DNA of 64,000 bases from Pseudoruminococcus massiliensis (GTDB lineage Bacteria > Bacillota > Clostridia > Oscillospirales > Acutalibacteraceae). This document shows, piece by piece, positions 17,534 to 26,623 of the stretch (the first letter of the stretch is position 1; each line of letters opens with the position of its first letter). Made by a program: the position numbers and the translations under genes. The DNA is taken from contig NZ_OLMR01000006.1 of assembly GCF_900291955.1 (NCBI RefSeq), positions 62,001 through 126,000 of the forward strand. Direction: 5' to 3'. The notes beneath the pieces are model-generated. The model searched no databases. It saw only the letters and a list, made by a program, of their open reading frames with translations, and had not been told where the DNA came from.

Positions 17534-18952
17534 TTAAGCCTTAGCAATAAGCTCTTTTATTTTAGCCTCAGCGGCAACAGCGTCTGCCTTGCCTCTTGAA
17601 TTTTTCATAACAAAACCAACAAGTGATTTAATTGCCTTTTCCTTGCCGTTCTTATAATCGCTGACAGCATTAGGATTAGATTCGACAGCCTGTTCGCAAA
17701 GCGAAATCATAGTTGTTTCATCAAGACCGCCCATATCGCTTTCTGAAATAAATTCAGTTGCCTTTTTGCCTGTATCAAGCATTTTTTCGAGTGTGCTCTT
17801 AGCGAGGTTCATCTTAATCTTGCCATCATCAATAAGCTTAATAAGTTCACGCAAATCCTCTGCACTAACTTTAATATCAAAAGCTTCCTTATCGCTTTCT
17901 GTATCAAGTCTGCGGAAAATCTGACCGATAATGAAGTTTGCGGCAGTTTTTGGATTCTTTGTACCCTCGCTTGCTTCCTCATAAAATTCAGCAATTTTGC
18001 GATACTTTGTAAGAAGTGCTGCATCTGTTTCGGAAAGTCCAAGCTCGGTTACATATCTTTCCGCTTTCTGTACAGGAAGCTCAGGAAGAAGATTTTTAAG
18101 CTCCTCAACCTCTTCTCTTGAAACACTTATAGTAACAAGGTCAGGGTCACGGAAGTAACGGTAATCGTTTGCATCTTCCTTACCACGCATACTTGAAGTA
18201 GTATTTGTAACATCATCATAGCGAAGTGTTTCCTGAATAACCTTACCGCCGTTCTCAAGAATATCAACCTGACGCTCGAACTCATATTCCATAGCCTTTG
18301 CAATAAAGTTGATTGAGTTCATATTCTTGATTTCTGTTCTTGTGCCAAGCTTATCACTGCCAACCTCACGAACAGAAATATTAACATCGCATCTCATAGA
18401 GCCTTCCTGCATCTTGCAGTCAGAAACTCCGATATATCTCATAATAAGCTGAAGCTTTTCAACATATTCTCTTGCTTCCTCAATAGACCTTATATCAGGC
18501 TCGGAAACAATCTCAATAAGCGGAACGCCACCTCTGTTATAGTCAACAAGAGTATCTCCGTGACGGTGAATAAGCTTACCTGCGTCCTCTTCAATATGGA
18601 TTCTTGTAAGACGAATCTTTCTGCCGTTTGAGAGCGGAATATATCCGCCTACGCACAATGGCATATCAAACTGTGAAATCTGATAAGCCTTTGGGAGGTC
18701 AGGATAGCAGTAGTTCTTTCTGTCCATCTTTGCAATTTCAGGAATAGTGCAGTTTGTTGCAAGACCTGCCATAACTGCATAACGGACAACCTGACGATTA
18801 AGCTTAGGAAGTGTACCTGGTAAACCTATACAAATCGGACAGCAATGAGTATTAGGGTCACCGCCGAATTGAGTTGTACAGCCACAGAAAATTTTTGTCT
18901 TTGTTGAAAGCTCAACATGGGTTTCAAAACCCGCAACCATCTCATATTTCAT
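17534..18952 (-). CDS. gatB: Asp-tRNA(Asn)/Glu-tRNA(Gln) amidotransferase subunit B
   Basis: Catalytic kinase subunit of GatCAB, which phosphorylates and amidates mischarged Asp-tRNA(Asn) or Glu-tRNA(Gln). The opening GFETHVELSTKTKIFCGC and the CCPICIGLPGTLP zinc/cradle region (about residues 8-45), VDYNRGGVPLIEIVSEPD and the C-terminal YqeY-like tail are all present; length is normal. The ATG at 18952 has AAGGAGG upstream; a TTG three codons earlier is less likely. It lies 15 bp after gatA and is the last gene of the aspS-gatCAB run. Confidence 0.96.
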   Translation of the reverse strand: MKYEMVAGFETHVELSTKTKIFCGCTTQFGGDPNTHCCPICIGLPGTLPKLNRQVVRYAVMAGLATNCTIPEIAKMDRKNYCYPDLPKAYQISQFDMPLCVGGYIPLSNGRKIRLTRIHIEEDAGKLIHRHGDTLVDYNRGGVPLIEIVSEPDIRSIEEAREYVEKLQLIMRYIGVSDCKMQEGSMRCDVNISVREVGSDKLGTRTEIKNMNSINFIAKAMEYEFERQVDILENGGKVIQETLRYDDVTNTTSSMRGKEDANDYRYFRDPDLVTISVSREEVEELKNLLPELPVQKAERYVTELGLSETDAALLTKYRKIAEFYEEASEGTKNPKTAANFIIGQIFRRLDTESDKEAFDIKVSAEDLRELIKLIDDGKIKMNLAKSTLEKMLDTGKKATEFISESDMGGLDETTMISLCEQAVESNPNAVSDYKNGKEKAIKSLVGFVMKNSRGKADAVAAEAKIKELIAKA

Positions 18953-18967
18953 TATTTGCAAACCTCC

Positions 18968-20434
18968 TTATAGCTTTACGCCAAAATCAGAAGCCCTAAA
19001 TGCCTCTGGAACAGCTGTTTCATACTGATGTGCCACATTAAGTATAGTAGCCTCGGAGAAGCTGTCACCGATAAGCTGCATACCGATAGGCATACCCTTT
19101 GCGTTAAATCCGCATGGAACAGAAACAGCAGGAAGTCCGCAAATATTTACAGGAACTGTGCAAATATCAGTAAGATAGGTTTCGACAGGGTCGCTTATAG
19201 CGTTACCGTTTTCAAAAGCTGTCATAGGAACAGTTGGTGCAAGAATTACGCTACACTTTGTAAATGCCTCTTTGAAAGCATTTACAATAGTACCTCTAAG
19301 ATTCTGAGCCTTTTTATAGTAAGCGTCATAGTAGCCTGAGCTCAAAACATATGTGCCGAGAAGGATTCTGCGTTTAACTTCATCACCGAAGCCTTCACTT
19401 CTTGTTTTCTTAACCATATCGTTTACATCATCATAATGCTCTGCCTTAAAGCCATAACGAATGCCATCATATCTGCCAAGGTTAGAAGATGCCTCTGCAC
19501 AAGCAAGGATATAATAAACAGGAAGTGCATACTTCAAAACTGGTAAATCAAAGTAAACAATCTCTGCACCAAGTGACTCATAAACCTTTGCTGCATTCAT
19601 AACAGCCTCACGAACATCGTCACGAACGCCTTCAATATATTCCTTTGCGATACCAATTTTCATACCTTTGATAGAATTGTTAAGAGTATCAACAGCAGCT
19701 GCACCCTGTCTGCCACGAGAAGTTGAGTCCATTTTGTCATATGCAGAAATTGCATCAAAAACAATAGCTGCATCCTCAACAGAAGTTGTTATAGGTCCAA
19801 TCTGGTCAAGGCTTGAAGCATAAGCAATCAAGCCATATCTTGAAACCGCACCATAGGTTGGCTTTAAACCTACAACGCCACAAAAGCTTGCAGGCTGACG
19901 GATAGAACCGCCTGTATCAGAACCCAAGCCATATACAGCAATATTTCCGCCGACAGCAGAAGCTGCACCGCCTGAACTTCCTCCAGCAACATGATTTATG
20001 TTGTGAGGGTTCTTAGCTCCGCCAAAGCAAGATGTTTCGCAAGATGAACCCATTGCAAATTCGTCCATATTGGTTTTGCCAAGAAGAACTGCGTTTTGCT
20101 TTTTAAGAATATCCCAGACTGTTGCATCGTAAATCGGAACATAGCCCTTGAGGATTTTTGAACAACAGGTTGTTTCAATTCCGTCTGTTGAAATATTATC
20201 CTTGAGAGTCATAGGAATACCCTCAAGTGGGGAAAGCTTTTCGCCCTTAGAGATTTTCTCGTCAACCTTTTTCGCAGTGTCCAAAGCAATCTCAGGAGTT
20301 TTCTTAACATAGGCATTAAGCTCGCCATTACTATTTTCTATTTCGTCAATATATGATTGTGTAAGCTCTGTGCAAGAAATCTTCTTGCTTTCTAACATAT
20401 CAGCTAATTTTTTTATGTTTCCTCTTGAACTCAA
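18968..20434 (-). CDS. gatA: Asp-tRNA(Asn)/Glu-tRNA(Gln) amidotransferase subunit A
   Basis: Amidase-signature glutaminase that supplies ammonia to GatB. The catalytic triad is intact: Lys78 in MTLKDN, cis-Ser153/154 in AGGSSGGAA and nucleophile Ser177 in GSDTGGSIRQP. The frame begins with TTG at 20434 after AGGTGG; the next in-frame ATG (residue 13) would remove conserved N-terminal sequence, so TTG is preferred. It is 20 bp downstream of gatC. Confidence 0.96.
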   Translation of the reverse strand: MSSRGNIKKLADMLESKKISCTELTQSYIDEIENSNGELNAYVKKTPEIALDTAKKVDEKISKGEKLSPLEGIPMTLKDNISTDGIETTCCSKILKGYVPIYDATVWDILKKQNAVLLGKTNMDEFAMGSSCETSCFGGAKNPHNINHVAGGSSGGAASAVGGNIAVYGLGSDTGGSIRQPASFCGVVGLKPTYGAVSRYGLIAYASSLDQIGPITTSVEDAAIVFDAISAYDKMDSTSRGRQGAAAVDTLNNSIKGMKIGIAKEYIEGVRDDVREAVMNAAKVYESLGAEIVYFDLPVLKYALPVYYILACAEASSNLGRYDGIRYGFKAEHYDDVNDMVKKTRSEGFGDEVKRRILLGTYVLSSGYYDAYYKKAQNLRGTIVNAFKEAFTKCSVILAPTVPMTAFENGNAISDPVETYLTDICTVPVNICGLPAVSVPCGFNAKGMPIGMQLIGDSFSEATILNVAHQYETAVPEAFRASDFGVKL

Positions 20435-20454
20435 TTACTTCACCACCTAAAAAT

Positions 20455-20733
20455 TTATGCACGCTTTTTAACAAGGAAATGACCATCATCAATATCCTTA
20501 GCGTTTCCGAGAATTTTATCTCTATCGAGAGATGGAACAACCTCATCTTCTCTGAGCACATTGCAAAGATTGTTGATATTATCAAAATCCGTACTTGCGT
20601 CCTCTGCATTATTGATAGTATCTGCAAATGCTATCATCTGCTCCATATCGGTTGTAAGTTTTGGTAATTCTTCCTCAGAAACAAAAAGCTTACTTAGTGT
20701 AGCAATCTTCAAAATTTCCTCGCGGTCAACCAT
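20455..20733 (-). CDS. gatC: Asp-tRNA(Asn)/Glu-tRNA(Gln) amidotransferase subunit C
   Basis: Small clamp subunit (92 residues) wrapping GatA and GatB. The start at 20733 (MVDREEILKIATLSKL) fits an AAGGGAG site 7 bases upstream; two earlier in-frame starts lie too near or before that site. Typical GatC features are the LAKLAxLxxxEEE-like helix, the DMEQMIAFADTIN helix and the LREDEVVPSLDRDKIL segment. It lies 38 bp after aspS. Confidence 0.93.
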   Translation of the reverse strand: MVDREEILKIATLSKLFVSEEELPKLTTDMEQMIAFADTINNAEDASTDFDNINNLCNVLREDEVVPSLDRDKILGNAKDIDDGHFLVKKRA

Positions 20734-20771
20734 TTTCATTCTCCCTTCTTTTGAGCTGAAAATATCCAATA

Positions 20772-22520
20772 TTATCTGATTTTAATATGAATTTCTCTGA
20801 GTTGCTGTTCTGTAACCTCGTTTGGTGCTCCAAGAAGTACATCTTGTGCATTGCTGTTCATAGGGAACGCAATAACCTCTCTAATGTTTTCTTCGTCAGT
20901 AAGGAGCATAAGCATTCTGTCGATTCCAGGTGCCATACCAGCGTGTGGTGGTGCACCATACTTGAATGCTCTGTAAAGTGAGGAGAATTTCTGTTGTAAG
21001 TCTTCTTCTGTATATCCTGCAATTTCAAATGCCTTAACCATAATGTCGAGGTCGTGGTTTCTTACAGCACCAGATGAAAGCTCTATACCGTTGCAAACTA
21101 TATCATACTGATATGCAAGAACATCGCAAGGGTCTTTTGTAAGAAGTGCCTCCATACCGCCCTGTGGCATTGAGAATGGGTTATGTGTAAAGATAACCGC
21201 TCCTGTATCCTCGTCATGCTCATACATTGGGAAGTCTGTTATGAAGCAAAGGTCAAAACGGCTCTTGTCGATAAGTGAAAGACGCTCTGCAACCTCTGTT
21301 CTGATTTGTCCTGCAAGCTTTGGTGCAAGCTCCTTGCTGTCAGCGATAAAGTAAATTACATCTCCAGCCTTAGAGTCGTTGATTTCGATAAGCTTTTCTC
21401 TGTCGCCCTCTTTGAGGAACTTATCAATAGGACCATCGAATGTTAAATCTTCACGAACCTTAACATAGCCAAGTCCTTTCATACCGATAGAAAGTGCAAA
21501 TTCTTCCATCTTCTTGAACCAGCTCTTTGACTGTGAAGCTGCGTTAGGAACATTGATGCTGCGAACAGTTTTGCCTCTGAATGGTGCAAAATCTGTTTCA
21601 ACAAACATATCACTTATATCTTTAATGAGAAGTGGGTTTCTGAGGTCAGGCTTATCTGTACCGTAAGTTATCATAGCCTCTGCATATGGAATTCTACGGA
21701 AAGGTGGCTTTGAAACCTCTTTATCTGAAAACTTAGAGAATGTTTCATAAAGGACTTCTTCTGCTACTGCAAAAACATCGTCCTGCTCTGCAAAAGCCAT
21801 TTCAAAATCGAGCTGATAGAATTCACCTGGTGAACGGTCTGCTCTTGCGTCTTCATCTCTGAAGCAAGGTGCAACCTGAAAATACTTATCGAAGCCAGAA
21901 ACCATCAAAAGCTGCTTGAAAATCTGAGGAGCTTGTGGAAGTGCATAAAACATTCCCTTGTGCTTACGGCTTGGAATAAGATAATCTCTTGCACCCTCTG
22001 GTGAAGATGCAGAAAGAATAGGTGTCTGCAACTCAAGGAAACCAAGCTCTGTCATTTTATTTCTAAGGAATGAAATAACCTGTGAACGAAGTACGATATT
22101 ATCGTGAACCTTCTTATTTCTGAGGTCAAGGAAACGATACTTCAAACGAACTTCTTCCTTTGTTTCCTTAGATGTAGCAATTTCAAAAGGAAGTGCAACA
22201 GGAGCTTTGCCGAGAACAGTCAATGTATCGGCAACAATTTCAACAGTACCTGTTGCGATTTTTGGATTATAAGTTTCCTCATCACGCTTAACAACTGAAC
22301 CGCTTACTGTAAGTGAGCATTCCTTATTAAGCCCCTTAAGCATACTCTCATCGTGAATAACAACCTGAACAACGCCATACTGGTCACGGATATCAAGAAA
22401 CATAACACCACCGTGGTCACGAATATTTTCGAGCCAACCAGCAACACGGACAGTTTGTCCGATATGACTTTCTCTCAGGTCACCACAGTATAAAGTTCTG
22501 TAACAGTTCTCTCTTAACAT
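20772..22520 (-). CDS. aspS: Aspartyl-tRNA synthetase
   Basis: Class II synthetase of bacterial AspRS length (582 residues), with the OB anticodon domain (VAGWLENIRDHGGVMFLDIR), motif 2 (FRDEDARADRSPGEFYQLD, about residues 218-236), a GAD-type insertion and motif 3 (GMAPGIDRMLMLL). The anticodon-domain residue after RD is His (RDHGG). In studied bacteria this marks non-discriminating enzymes that also charge tRNA(Asn) with Asp, whereas discriminating enzymes have Leu. Its place directly upstream of gatCAB fits that use. A good promoter lies about 95 bp upstream. Confidence 0.96.
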   Translation of the reverse strand: MLRENCYRTLYCGDLRESHIGQTVRVAGWLENIRDHGGVMFLDIRDQYGVVQVVIHDESMLKGLNKECSLTVSGSVVKRDEETYNPKIATGTVEIVADTLTVLGKAPVALPFEIATSKETKEEVRLKYRFLDLRNKKVHDNIVLRSQVISFLRNKMTELGFLELQTPILSASSPEGARDYLIPSRKHKGMFYALPQAPQIFKQLLMVSGFDKYFQVAPCFRDEDARADRSPGEFYQLDFEMAFAEQDDVFAVAEEVLYETFSKFSDKEVSKPPFRRIPYAEAMITYGTDKPDLRNPLLIKDISDMFVETDFAPFRGKTVRSINVPNAASQSKSWFKKMEEFALSIGMKGLGYVKVREDLTFDGPIDKFLKEGDREKLIEINDSKAGDVIYFIADSKELAPKLAGQIRTEVAERLSLIDKSRFDLCFITDFPMYEHDEDTGAVIFTHNPFSMPQGGMEALLTKDPCDVLAYQYDIVCNGIELSSGAVRNHDLDIMVKAFEIAGYTEEDLQQKFSSLYRAFKYGAPPHAGMAPGIDRMLMLLTDEENIREVIAFPMNSNAQDVLLGAPNEVTEQQLREIHIKIR

Positions 22521-22612
22521 AGATAAAAATTCCTTTCGTACTCATAAATACTGCCGAGAAAAATCCCAACAGTTCAATCACAAAATTAGGTCATATTAAA
22601 CAAATATAATAT

Positions 22613-22641
22613 ATTATATCATTATTGGCAGATTCTTTCAA
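22613..22641 (-). promoter_or_regulatory. Promoter of aspS-gatCAB
   Basis: On the minus strand TTGAAA (22641-22636) and a perfect TATAAT (22618-22613) are 17 bases apart. No T-box leader is visible in the roughly 90-base untranslated region. Confidence 0.7.
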
Positions 22642-22681
22642 TATATTTTTTGCGTTGACTTTTTATTTATTAAGAAAAAAG

Positions 22682-22726
22682 AAAAAGTCTGTAAAACCAA
22701 CTTAAAAAGGGTTTTCAGACTTTTAA
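22682..22726 (-). terminator. Terminator after the CmpB-like permease gene
   Basis: The stem AAAAGTCTGTAAAACC (22683-22698) pairs with GGTTTTCAGACTTTT (22710-22724) with one bulge; on the minus strand it is followed by T-rich sequence. It separates this gene from the aspS promoter. Confidence 0.75.
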
Positions 22727-22765
22727 TTGCGATTTTAATATAATTTTCATAGTAATTTATTCAAC

Positions 22766-23152
22766 TTATGCTTCTAAACGCTCTCTTAATGCTTTGCATA
22801 CAGCATCAATCGGTATAGCAAGCAAAGCCCATAAAAAGCTATAAAACAAACAAACCTGACCAAATAGATTAAGTGGTAAACCTGAATAATCCCACACTTT
22901 CATATCAAATATCATATTTACTATTATTCCTGTAAGAAATTCTGCAGTTGTTATAACAGCACTTCCAAGTAAACACTTTTTCCAAATAGGCATTTTTTCT
23001 TTGCCTTTACTCAATTTATATAAAGTATAAAAGCATACTCCGCCTGTAATAACCATTGTCCAATGTGTATAATGTCGCCACATAATTTCTATTGCACCAT
23101 AAGATAAACCACCAATCGCAAAAATCTTTGCATCTTTTATAAGTTCTTTCAT
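22766..23152 (-). CDS. CmpB-like putative ABC transporter permease (PF06541 type)
   Basis: 128-residue membrane protein with four predicted hydrophobic segments and the conserved WDYSGLPLNLFGQVCLFYSF stretch (about residues 90-109) typical of the small CmpB/putative permease family in Firmicutes. Function in the family is not established. I start it at the ATG at 23152; a GTG four codons earlier is possible, and the ribosome binding site is weak for both. There is no ABC ATPase next to it. A hairpin repeat element lies upstream. Confidence 0.7.
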   Translation of the reverse strand: MKELIKDAKIFAIGGLSYGAIEIMWRHYTHWTMVITGGVCFYTLYKLSKGKEKMPIWKKCLLGSAVITTAEFLTGIIVNMIFDMKVWDYSGLPLNLFGQVCLFYSFLWALLAIPIDAVCKALRERLEA

Positions 23153-23309
23153 AATAATCACCAAGATTATTATGAACTTAAAATCTTAAATATATTCATT
23201 TTCTTACAATTAATTGATGTACTTATTTTAGACACTTAAAGTTTAGGTCAAGTCTTTTTAAAGGCAGTCATCTATGGTAGAACCATTGGTGGGAAGCTTT
23301 TAGCACCTC

Positions 23310-23505
23310 TTGACTAATAAAGTATCAAACCTTGTCCGACACTATAAAAGAAAAAGCGGCGGATAAAATCCGCCGCTCAAAGAGCAAAGCACGTTAAGGG
23401 CGTTGCCCTTAAAACCCATGAGGGACTCCGTCCCTCAACCCTGCAAGCTTTTGAAAAAGCTTGAGCAAAACTTTAATTTTCTTAGGGAGGTTCATTAGCT
23501 CATTG
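23310..23505 (+). repeat. Hairpin-chain element, copy A
   Basis: Forward arm of the family described in the findings. Four perfect short palindromes sit in series: the AGCGGCGG/CCGCCGCT hairpin at 23355-23377, TTAAGGGC/GCCCTTAA at 23394-23412, GAGGGAC/GTCCCTC at 23420-23436, and CAAGCTTTT/AAAAGCTTG at 23444-23463. It ends in CTTAGGGAGG and then ATTAGCTCATTG, matching the terminal repeats of the other copies. The left arm (about 23240-23309) is decayed. The rest of the 23153-23536 gap shows no gene. Confidence 0.85.
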
Positions 23506-23536
23506 TAGTTAATTCAACCTTGACAAAACAAGATAA

Positions 23537-25375
23537 TTATTTTATTATGCCAAGAATTTCAACACTTCTTGCTACAAAGTCTTTGAGTTCGTCAGCAGTA
23601 AGCTTTCTTTGGCTGATAGTTGCAAGGTCAAGAATATGCTTACAAACAAGTGTGCGATTTTCTTCGCTGAGTGTTGGAAGTGTCTTGATAATATCATTTG
23701 TTGTATTGATAACAAGTGTTTCCTTAGCCTCAGGTGAGCCTCCGAAAATTCCACCATAAAGTGTATTCATATCATTCATTCTTCTCATATACTCATTTTG
23801 AAGAAGAATAGCAGGAGTTTCCTTAGCCTTAAGACCTTCTGTCTGAATTTCAAGCTTATCATCACCAAGTGCAGTCTTGAAGATTTCCTTTAGCTTTTCG
23901 TTGCTTGCGTCATCAGTAACCTCATCAGATTTAAGTGCATCGCCAAGCTCTGAATCTATTCTTGCAAGCTTTGTGCCACTCTCTTTATATTCAAGGAAGC
24001 TTATGAAATGCGTATCAATAGTATGTGTAAGAAGAACAGCGTCAAGTCCGTTAGCCTTAAACATATCAATATACTGTGCCTGAACACTTTCATCTGTGAC
24101 ATAGAAAATCTTGTCGCCCTGCTTTGGACAATCCGCAAAAGTTTTATATTCGCCTGAGATAGTCTTAAAGAGGATTATATCCTTGACTCTGTCATAGAAC
24201 TTCTCGTCCTTAATGCAACCAAATTTAATAAATGGAGCAATATCGTCCCAATATTTCTCATAGGTTTCTCTGTCATTCTTAAACATTGAAGAAAGCTTAT
24301 CTGCAACCTTCTTTGTAATATGCTTTGAAATCTTAGCAACCTCGCCGTCATTCTGTAAGAAACTTCTTGAAACATTAAGCGGAATATCAGGGCAATCAAT
24401 TACACCCTTTAAGAGCATAAGGAACTCAGGAACAACCTCTTTGATGTTATCTGCAATATAAACCTGATTTGAATAAAGCTTAATTTCACCAGGCATAACC
24501 TGAAGCTTGTCTGTCTGCTTAGGAAAATAAAGAATACCCTTTAAATTGAAAGGATAGTCAACATTGAGGTGAATCCAGAAAAGTGGCTCATTAAAGTCGT
24601 GAAAAGCCTCTACATAAAATTCCTTATATTCTTCATCTGTGCAATCTCTTGGAGCTTTAAGCCAAAGTGGAGTTGTATTATTAACAGGCTTTGCGTCGTG
24701 CTTAATCTCGTTTCCGTCTGCATCTTTTGTTACAACAGCCTCTTCTTCAGCAGGATTGAGATAAATCTCATAAGGCATAAAGTGGCAGTATTTGAGGAGT
24801 AAATCACGAAGCTTATCCTTGTCAAGAAATTCTTCTTCATCTTCAGTAATGTGCATAATGATAGATGTACCATGCTGTGTGCGAGTACCATCTGTAATTT
24901 CATAGGTTGTGCTTCCATCACTTACCCAATGTACAGGCTGTGAATTTGGCTGATATGAAAGTGTTTCAATCTCAACGCTTTCAGAAACCATATAAGACGA
25001 GTAGAAACCGAGTCCGAAGTGACCAATAATACCTGCATTATCCTCAGATTTATCCTTATATTTCTCGATAAATTCTTCTGCACCAGAGAAAGCAATCTGA
25101 GTAATATACTTCTCAACTTCATCAGCAGTCATACCGATACCGTTATCTGTAACAGTAAGAGTTTTTGCGTTCTTATCGGCAATAATCTCAATTCTTGGCT
25201 TAATACCGTCATTTTCAGCCTCACCAATACTGCAAAGACTTTGATATTTCTTAATAGCATCACAAGCGTTTGCAACAATTTCTCTAAGGAAAATATCCTT
25301 ATCAGAATAAAGCCATTTTTTAATTATCGGAAAAATATTTTCCGAGCTTACTTTAATTTGTCCTTCTTTTTGCAT
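23537..25375 (-). CDS. htpG: Chaperone HtpG (Hsp90)
   Basis: Full-length bacterial Hsp90 (612 residues). GHKL ATPase motifs are intact: ANACDAIKK (about residues 35-43), DNGIGMTADEVEKYI and GHFGLGFYSSYMV. The middle domain carries NVSRSFLQND, with the catalytic-loop Arg that contacts ATP gamma-phosphate. AGGAGG lies before the ATG. It has its own promoter, and the predicted transcript begins with a hairpin. No CIRCE operator is visible, so HrcA control is not suggested. Confidence 0.97.
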   Translation of the reverse strand: MQKEGQIKVSSENIFPIIKKWLYSDKDIFLREIVANACDAIKKYQSLCSIGEAENDGIKPRIEIIADKNAKTLTVTDNGIGMTADEVEKYITQIAFSGAEEFIEKYKDKSEDNAGIIGHFGLGFYSSYMVSESVEIETLSYQPNSQPVHWVSDGSTTYEITDGTRTQHGTSIIMHITEDEEEFLDKDKLRDLLLKYCHFMPYEIYLNPAEEEAVVTKDADGNEIKHDAKPVNNTTPLWLKAPRDCTDEEYKEFYVEAFHDFNEPLFWIHLNVDYPFNLKGILYFPKQTDKLQVMPGEIKLYSNQVYIADNIKEVVPEFLMLLKGVIDCPDIPLNVSRSFLQNDGEVAKISKHITKKVADKLSSMFKNDRETYEKYWDDIAPFIKFGCIKDEKFYDRVKDIILFKTISGEYKTFADCPKQGDKIFYVTDESVQAQYIDMFKANGLDAVLLTHTIDTHFISFLEYKESGTKLARIDSELGDALKSDEVTDDASNEKLKEIFKTALGDDKLEIQTEGLKAKETPAILLQNEYMRRMNDMNTLYGGIFGGSPEAKETLVINTTNDIIKTLPTLSEENRTLVCKHILDLATISQRKLTADELKDFVARSVEILGIIK

Positions 25376-25423
25376 TATAAAAACCTCCTATGGCGTAATT
25401 GCCGGATTTTTTATGTAGATTTA

Positions 25424-25461
25424 AACAGGCAATACCATATAGAACTATGGTGCTGCCTGTT
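25424..25461 (-). promoter_or_regulatory. Stem-loop at the 5' end of the htpG transcript
   Basis: AACAGGCA (25424-25431) pairs with TGCCTGTT (25454-25461), and inside it CCATA (25435-25439) pairs with TATGG (25446-25450). On the minus strand it begins about where transcription from the adjacent promoter should start. It could stabilise the mRNA or act as a temperature-sensitive or protein-bound leader; that is inference. Confidence 0.55.
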
Positions 25462-25467
25462 ATTTAT

Positions 25468-25496
25468 ATAATAATACCAATTATTCATTTTGTCAA
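25468..25496 (-). promoter_or_regulatory. Promoter of htpG
   Basis: On the minus strand a perfect TTGACA (25496-25491) and TATTAT (25473-25468) are 17 bases apart. The expected start of transcription is close to 25461. Confidence 0.7.
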
Positions 25497-25513
25497 ATAA
25501 TGCAGAAAGCGAC

Positions 25514-25549
25514 AAATAAGCACAGCTCAAAAACGAACTGTGCTTATTT
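25514..25549 (-). terminator. Probable terminator of spo0A
   Basis: A 12-bp perfect stem, AAATAAGCACAG (25514-25525) with CTGTGCTTATTT (25538-25549), lies about 170 bases after the spo0A stop. The T run is short. The rest of the 25497-25716 gap is AT-rich with nothing else I can call. Confidence 0.6.
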
Positions 25550-25716
25550 TGAGAGGAATTATAATGTTGAACTGTATATATCAAAAATCTTGTAAACAAA
25601 TTATATTGTGTGAATTTTTAAAGAGTTTAAAACATCAATGAGCTTTATTATATATTAAAATCCTGTCATTGTTGGCTAGTCTTATCAATAACTTATTTCA
25701 TACAAGCATCAGAAAT

Positions 25717-26505
25717 TCAGGCGACATCACCACGATTTGGTACTTGCTTCATATGCAGTCTAAGTCTGTCAGAAATCATTGCCACAAATTCGCTGTTTGT
25801 TGGCTTTCCTCTGCCATTGTGGATTGTATATCCGAAATAAGAATTTAAGACATCTACATCGCCCCTATCCCACGCAACCTCTATTGCATGGCGTATTGCT
25901 CTTTCTACTCTTGACGAAGTTGTTTCATACTTCTTTGCAACACTTGGATAGAGCTGCTTTGTTACTGCGTTGATTATCTCAGGGTGTTCTATTGACATAA
26001 TAATCGAATCTCTGAGATACTGATAGCCCTTAATATGTGCAGGAACTCCTATTTGGTGCAAAATCTCTGTAACTTGAATCTGCAATTCGCTATCAGAGCT
26101 TTTTATAGCACCGCTTGTCCTTGAAGAATTTCCTCGAATAAAGTCACTTATTCTCTCAAGTAAATCTGCTGTTTTGAAAGGCTTGATTACATAATAAGCT
26201 GCTCCCGCTCCGAGTGCTTCTCTTTCAAGCATAGAACTGTCGAAATTTGAAAGTGTAATATAGATAATTTCCTTACCATTTGAGTTTCTTCTTGCATTCT
26301 TAATAACTCCGACAGCGTCAATATTTTTCATAAACATATCCATAACGACAACATCAGGAGATTGTTTACGAATTTCCTCAAGAAGAGCTGTTCCGTCTTT
26401 CTCGCAAAAGCTTGGTGATACACCAAATTCTGCATAAACTGTTGTTCCTACATCAGCAAATTCTGCGGAATCCTCCGCAATAAGCATTTTAATTGTATTT
26501 TCCAT
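25717..26505 (-). CDS. spo0A: Stage 0 sporulation response regulator Spo0A
   Basis: Master regulator of sporulation entry, 262 residues from the ATG at 26505; the frame is open 42 codons upstream but a GGGGGAAC site and family length set this start. The receiver domain is complete: acidic pocket AEDS (11-12), phospho-acceptor Asp56 in VVVMDMF, the switch Thr in YITLS and Lys in VIKPF. The C-terminal sigma-A-contacting/DNA-binding domain has AIEVAWDRGDVD, YFGYTIHNGRGKPTNSEF and the DRLRLHMK end. It lies immediately downstream of spoIVB, the usual order in Bacilli and Clostridia. Confidence 0.98.
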   Translation of the reverse strand: MENTIKMLIAEDSAEFADVGTTVYAEFGVSPSFCEKDGTALLEEIRKQSPDVVVMDMFMKNIDAVGVIKNARRNSNGKEIIYITLSNFDSSMLEREALGAGAAYYVIKPFKTADLLERISDFIRGNSSRTSGAIKSSDSELQIQVTEILHQIGVPAHIKGYQYLRDSIIMSIEHPEIINAVTKQLYPSVAKKYETTSSRVERAIRHAIEVAWDRGDVDVLNSYFGYTIHNGRGKPTNSEFVAMISDRLRLHMKQVPNRGDVA

Positions 26506-26539
26506 GACCGTTCCCCCGTTTGATTTATTTGATGATTGA

Positions 26540-26568
26540 ATATTACCATAAATTGGAAAAAATAGCAA
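26540..26568 (-). promoter_or_regulatory. Vegetative-type promoter of spo0A
   Basis: On the minus strand TTGCTA (26568-26563) and TAATAT (26545-26540) are 17 bases apart, in the 118-bp gap after spoIVB. I see no clear sigma-H promoter or 0A box here. Confidence 0.5.
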
Positions 26569-26623
26569 TAGTCTATCGCCAAAAAAATTGGAAGAAAATG
26601 GAAATATGGTTGCTTGCATAAAA

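Noticed and set aside
25376-25496. CIRCE element controlling htpG
   Set aside because: The inverted repeat present (AACAGGCA/TGCCTGTT) does not match the CIRCE consensus TTAGCACTC-N9-GAGTGCTAA.
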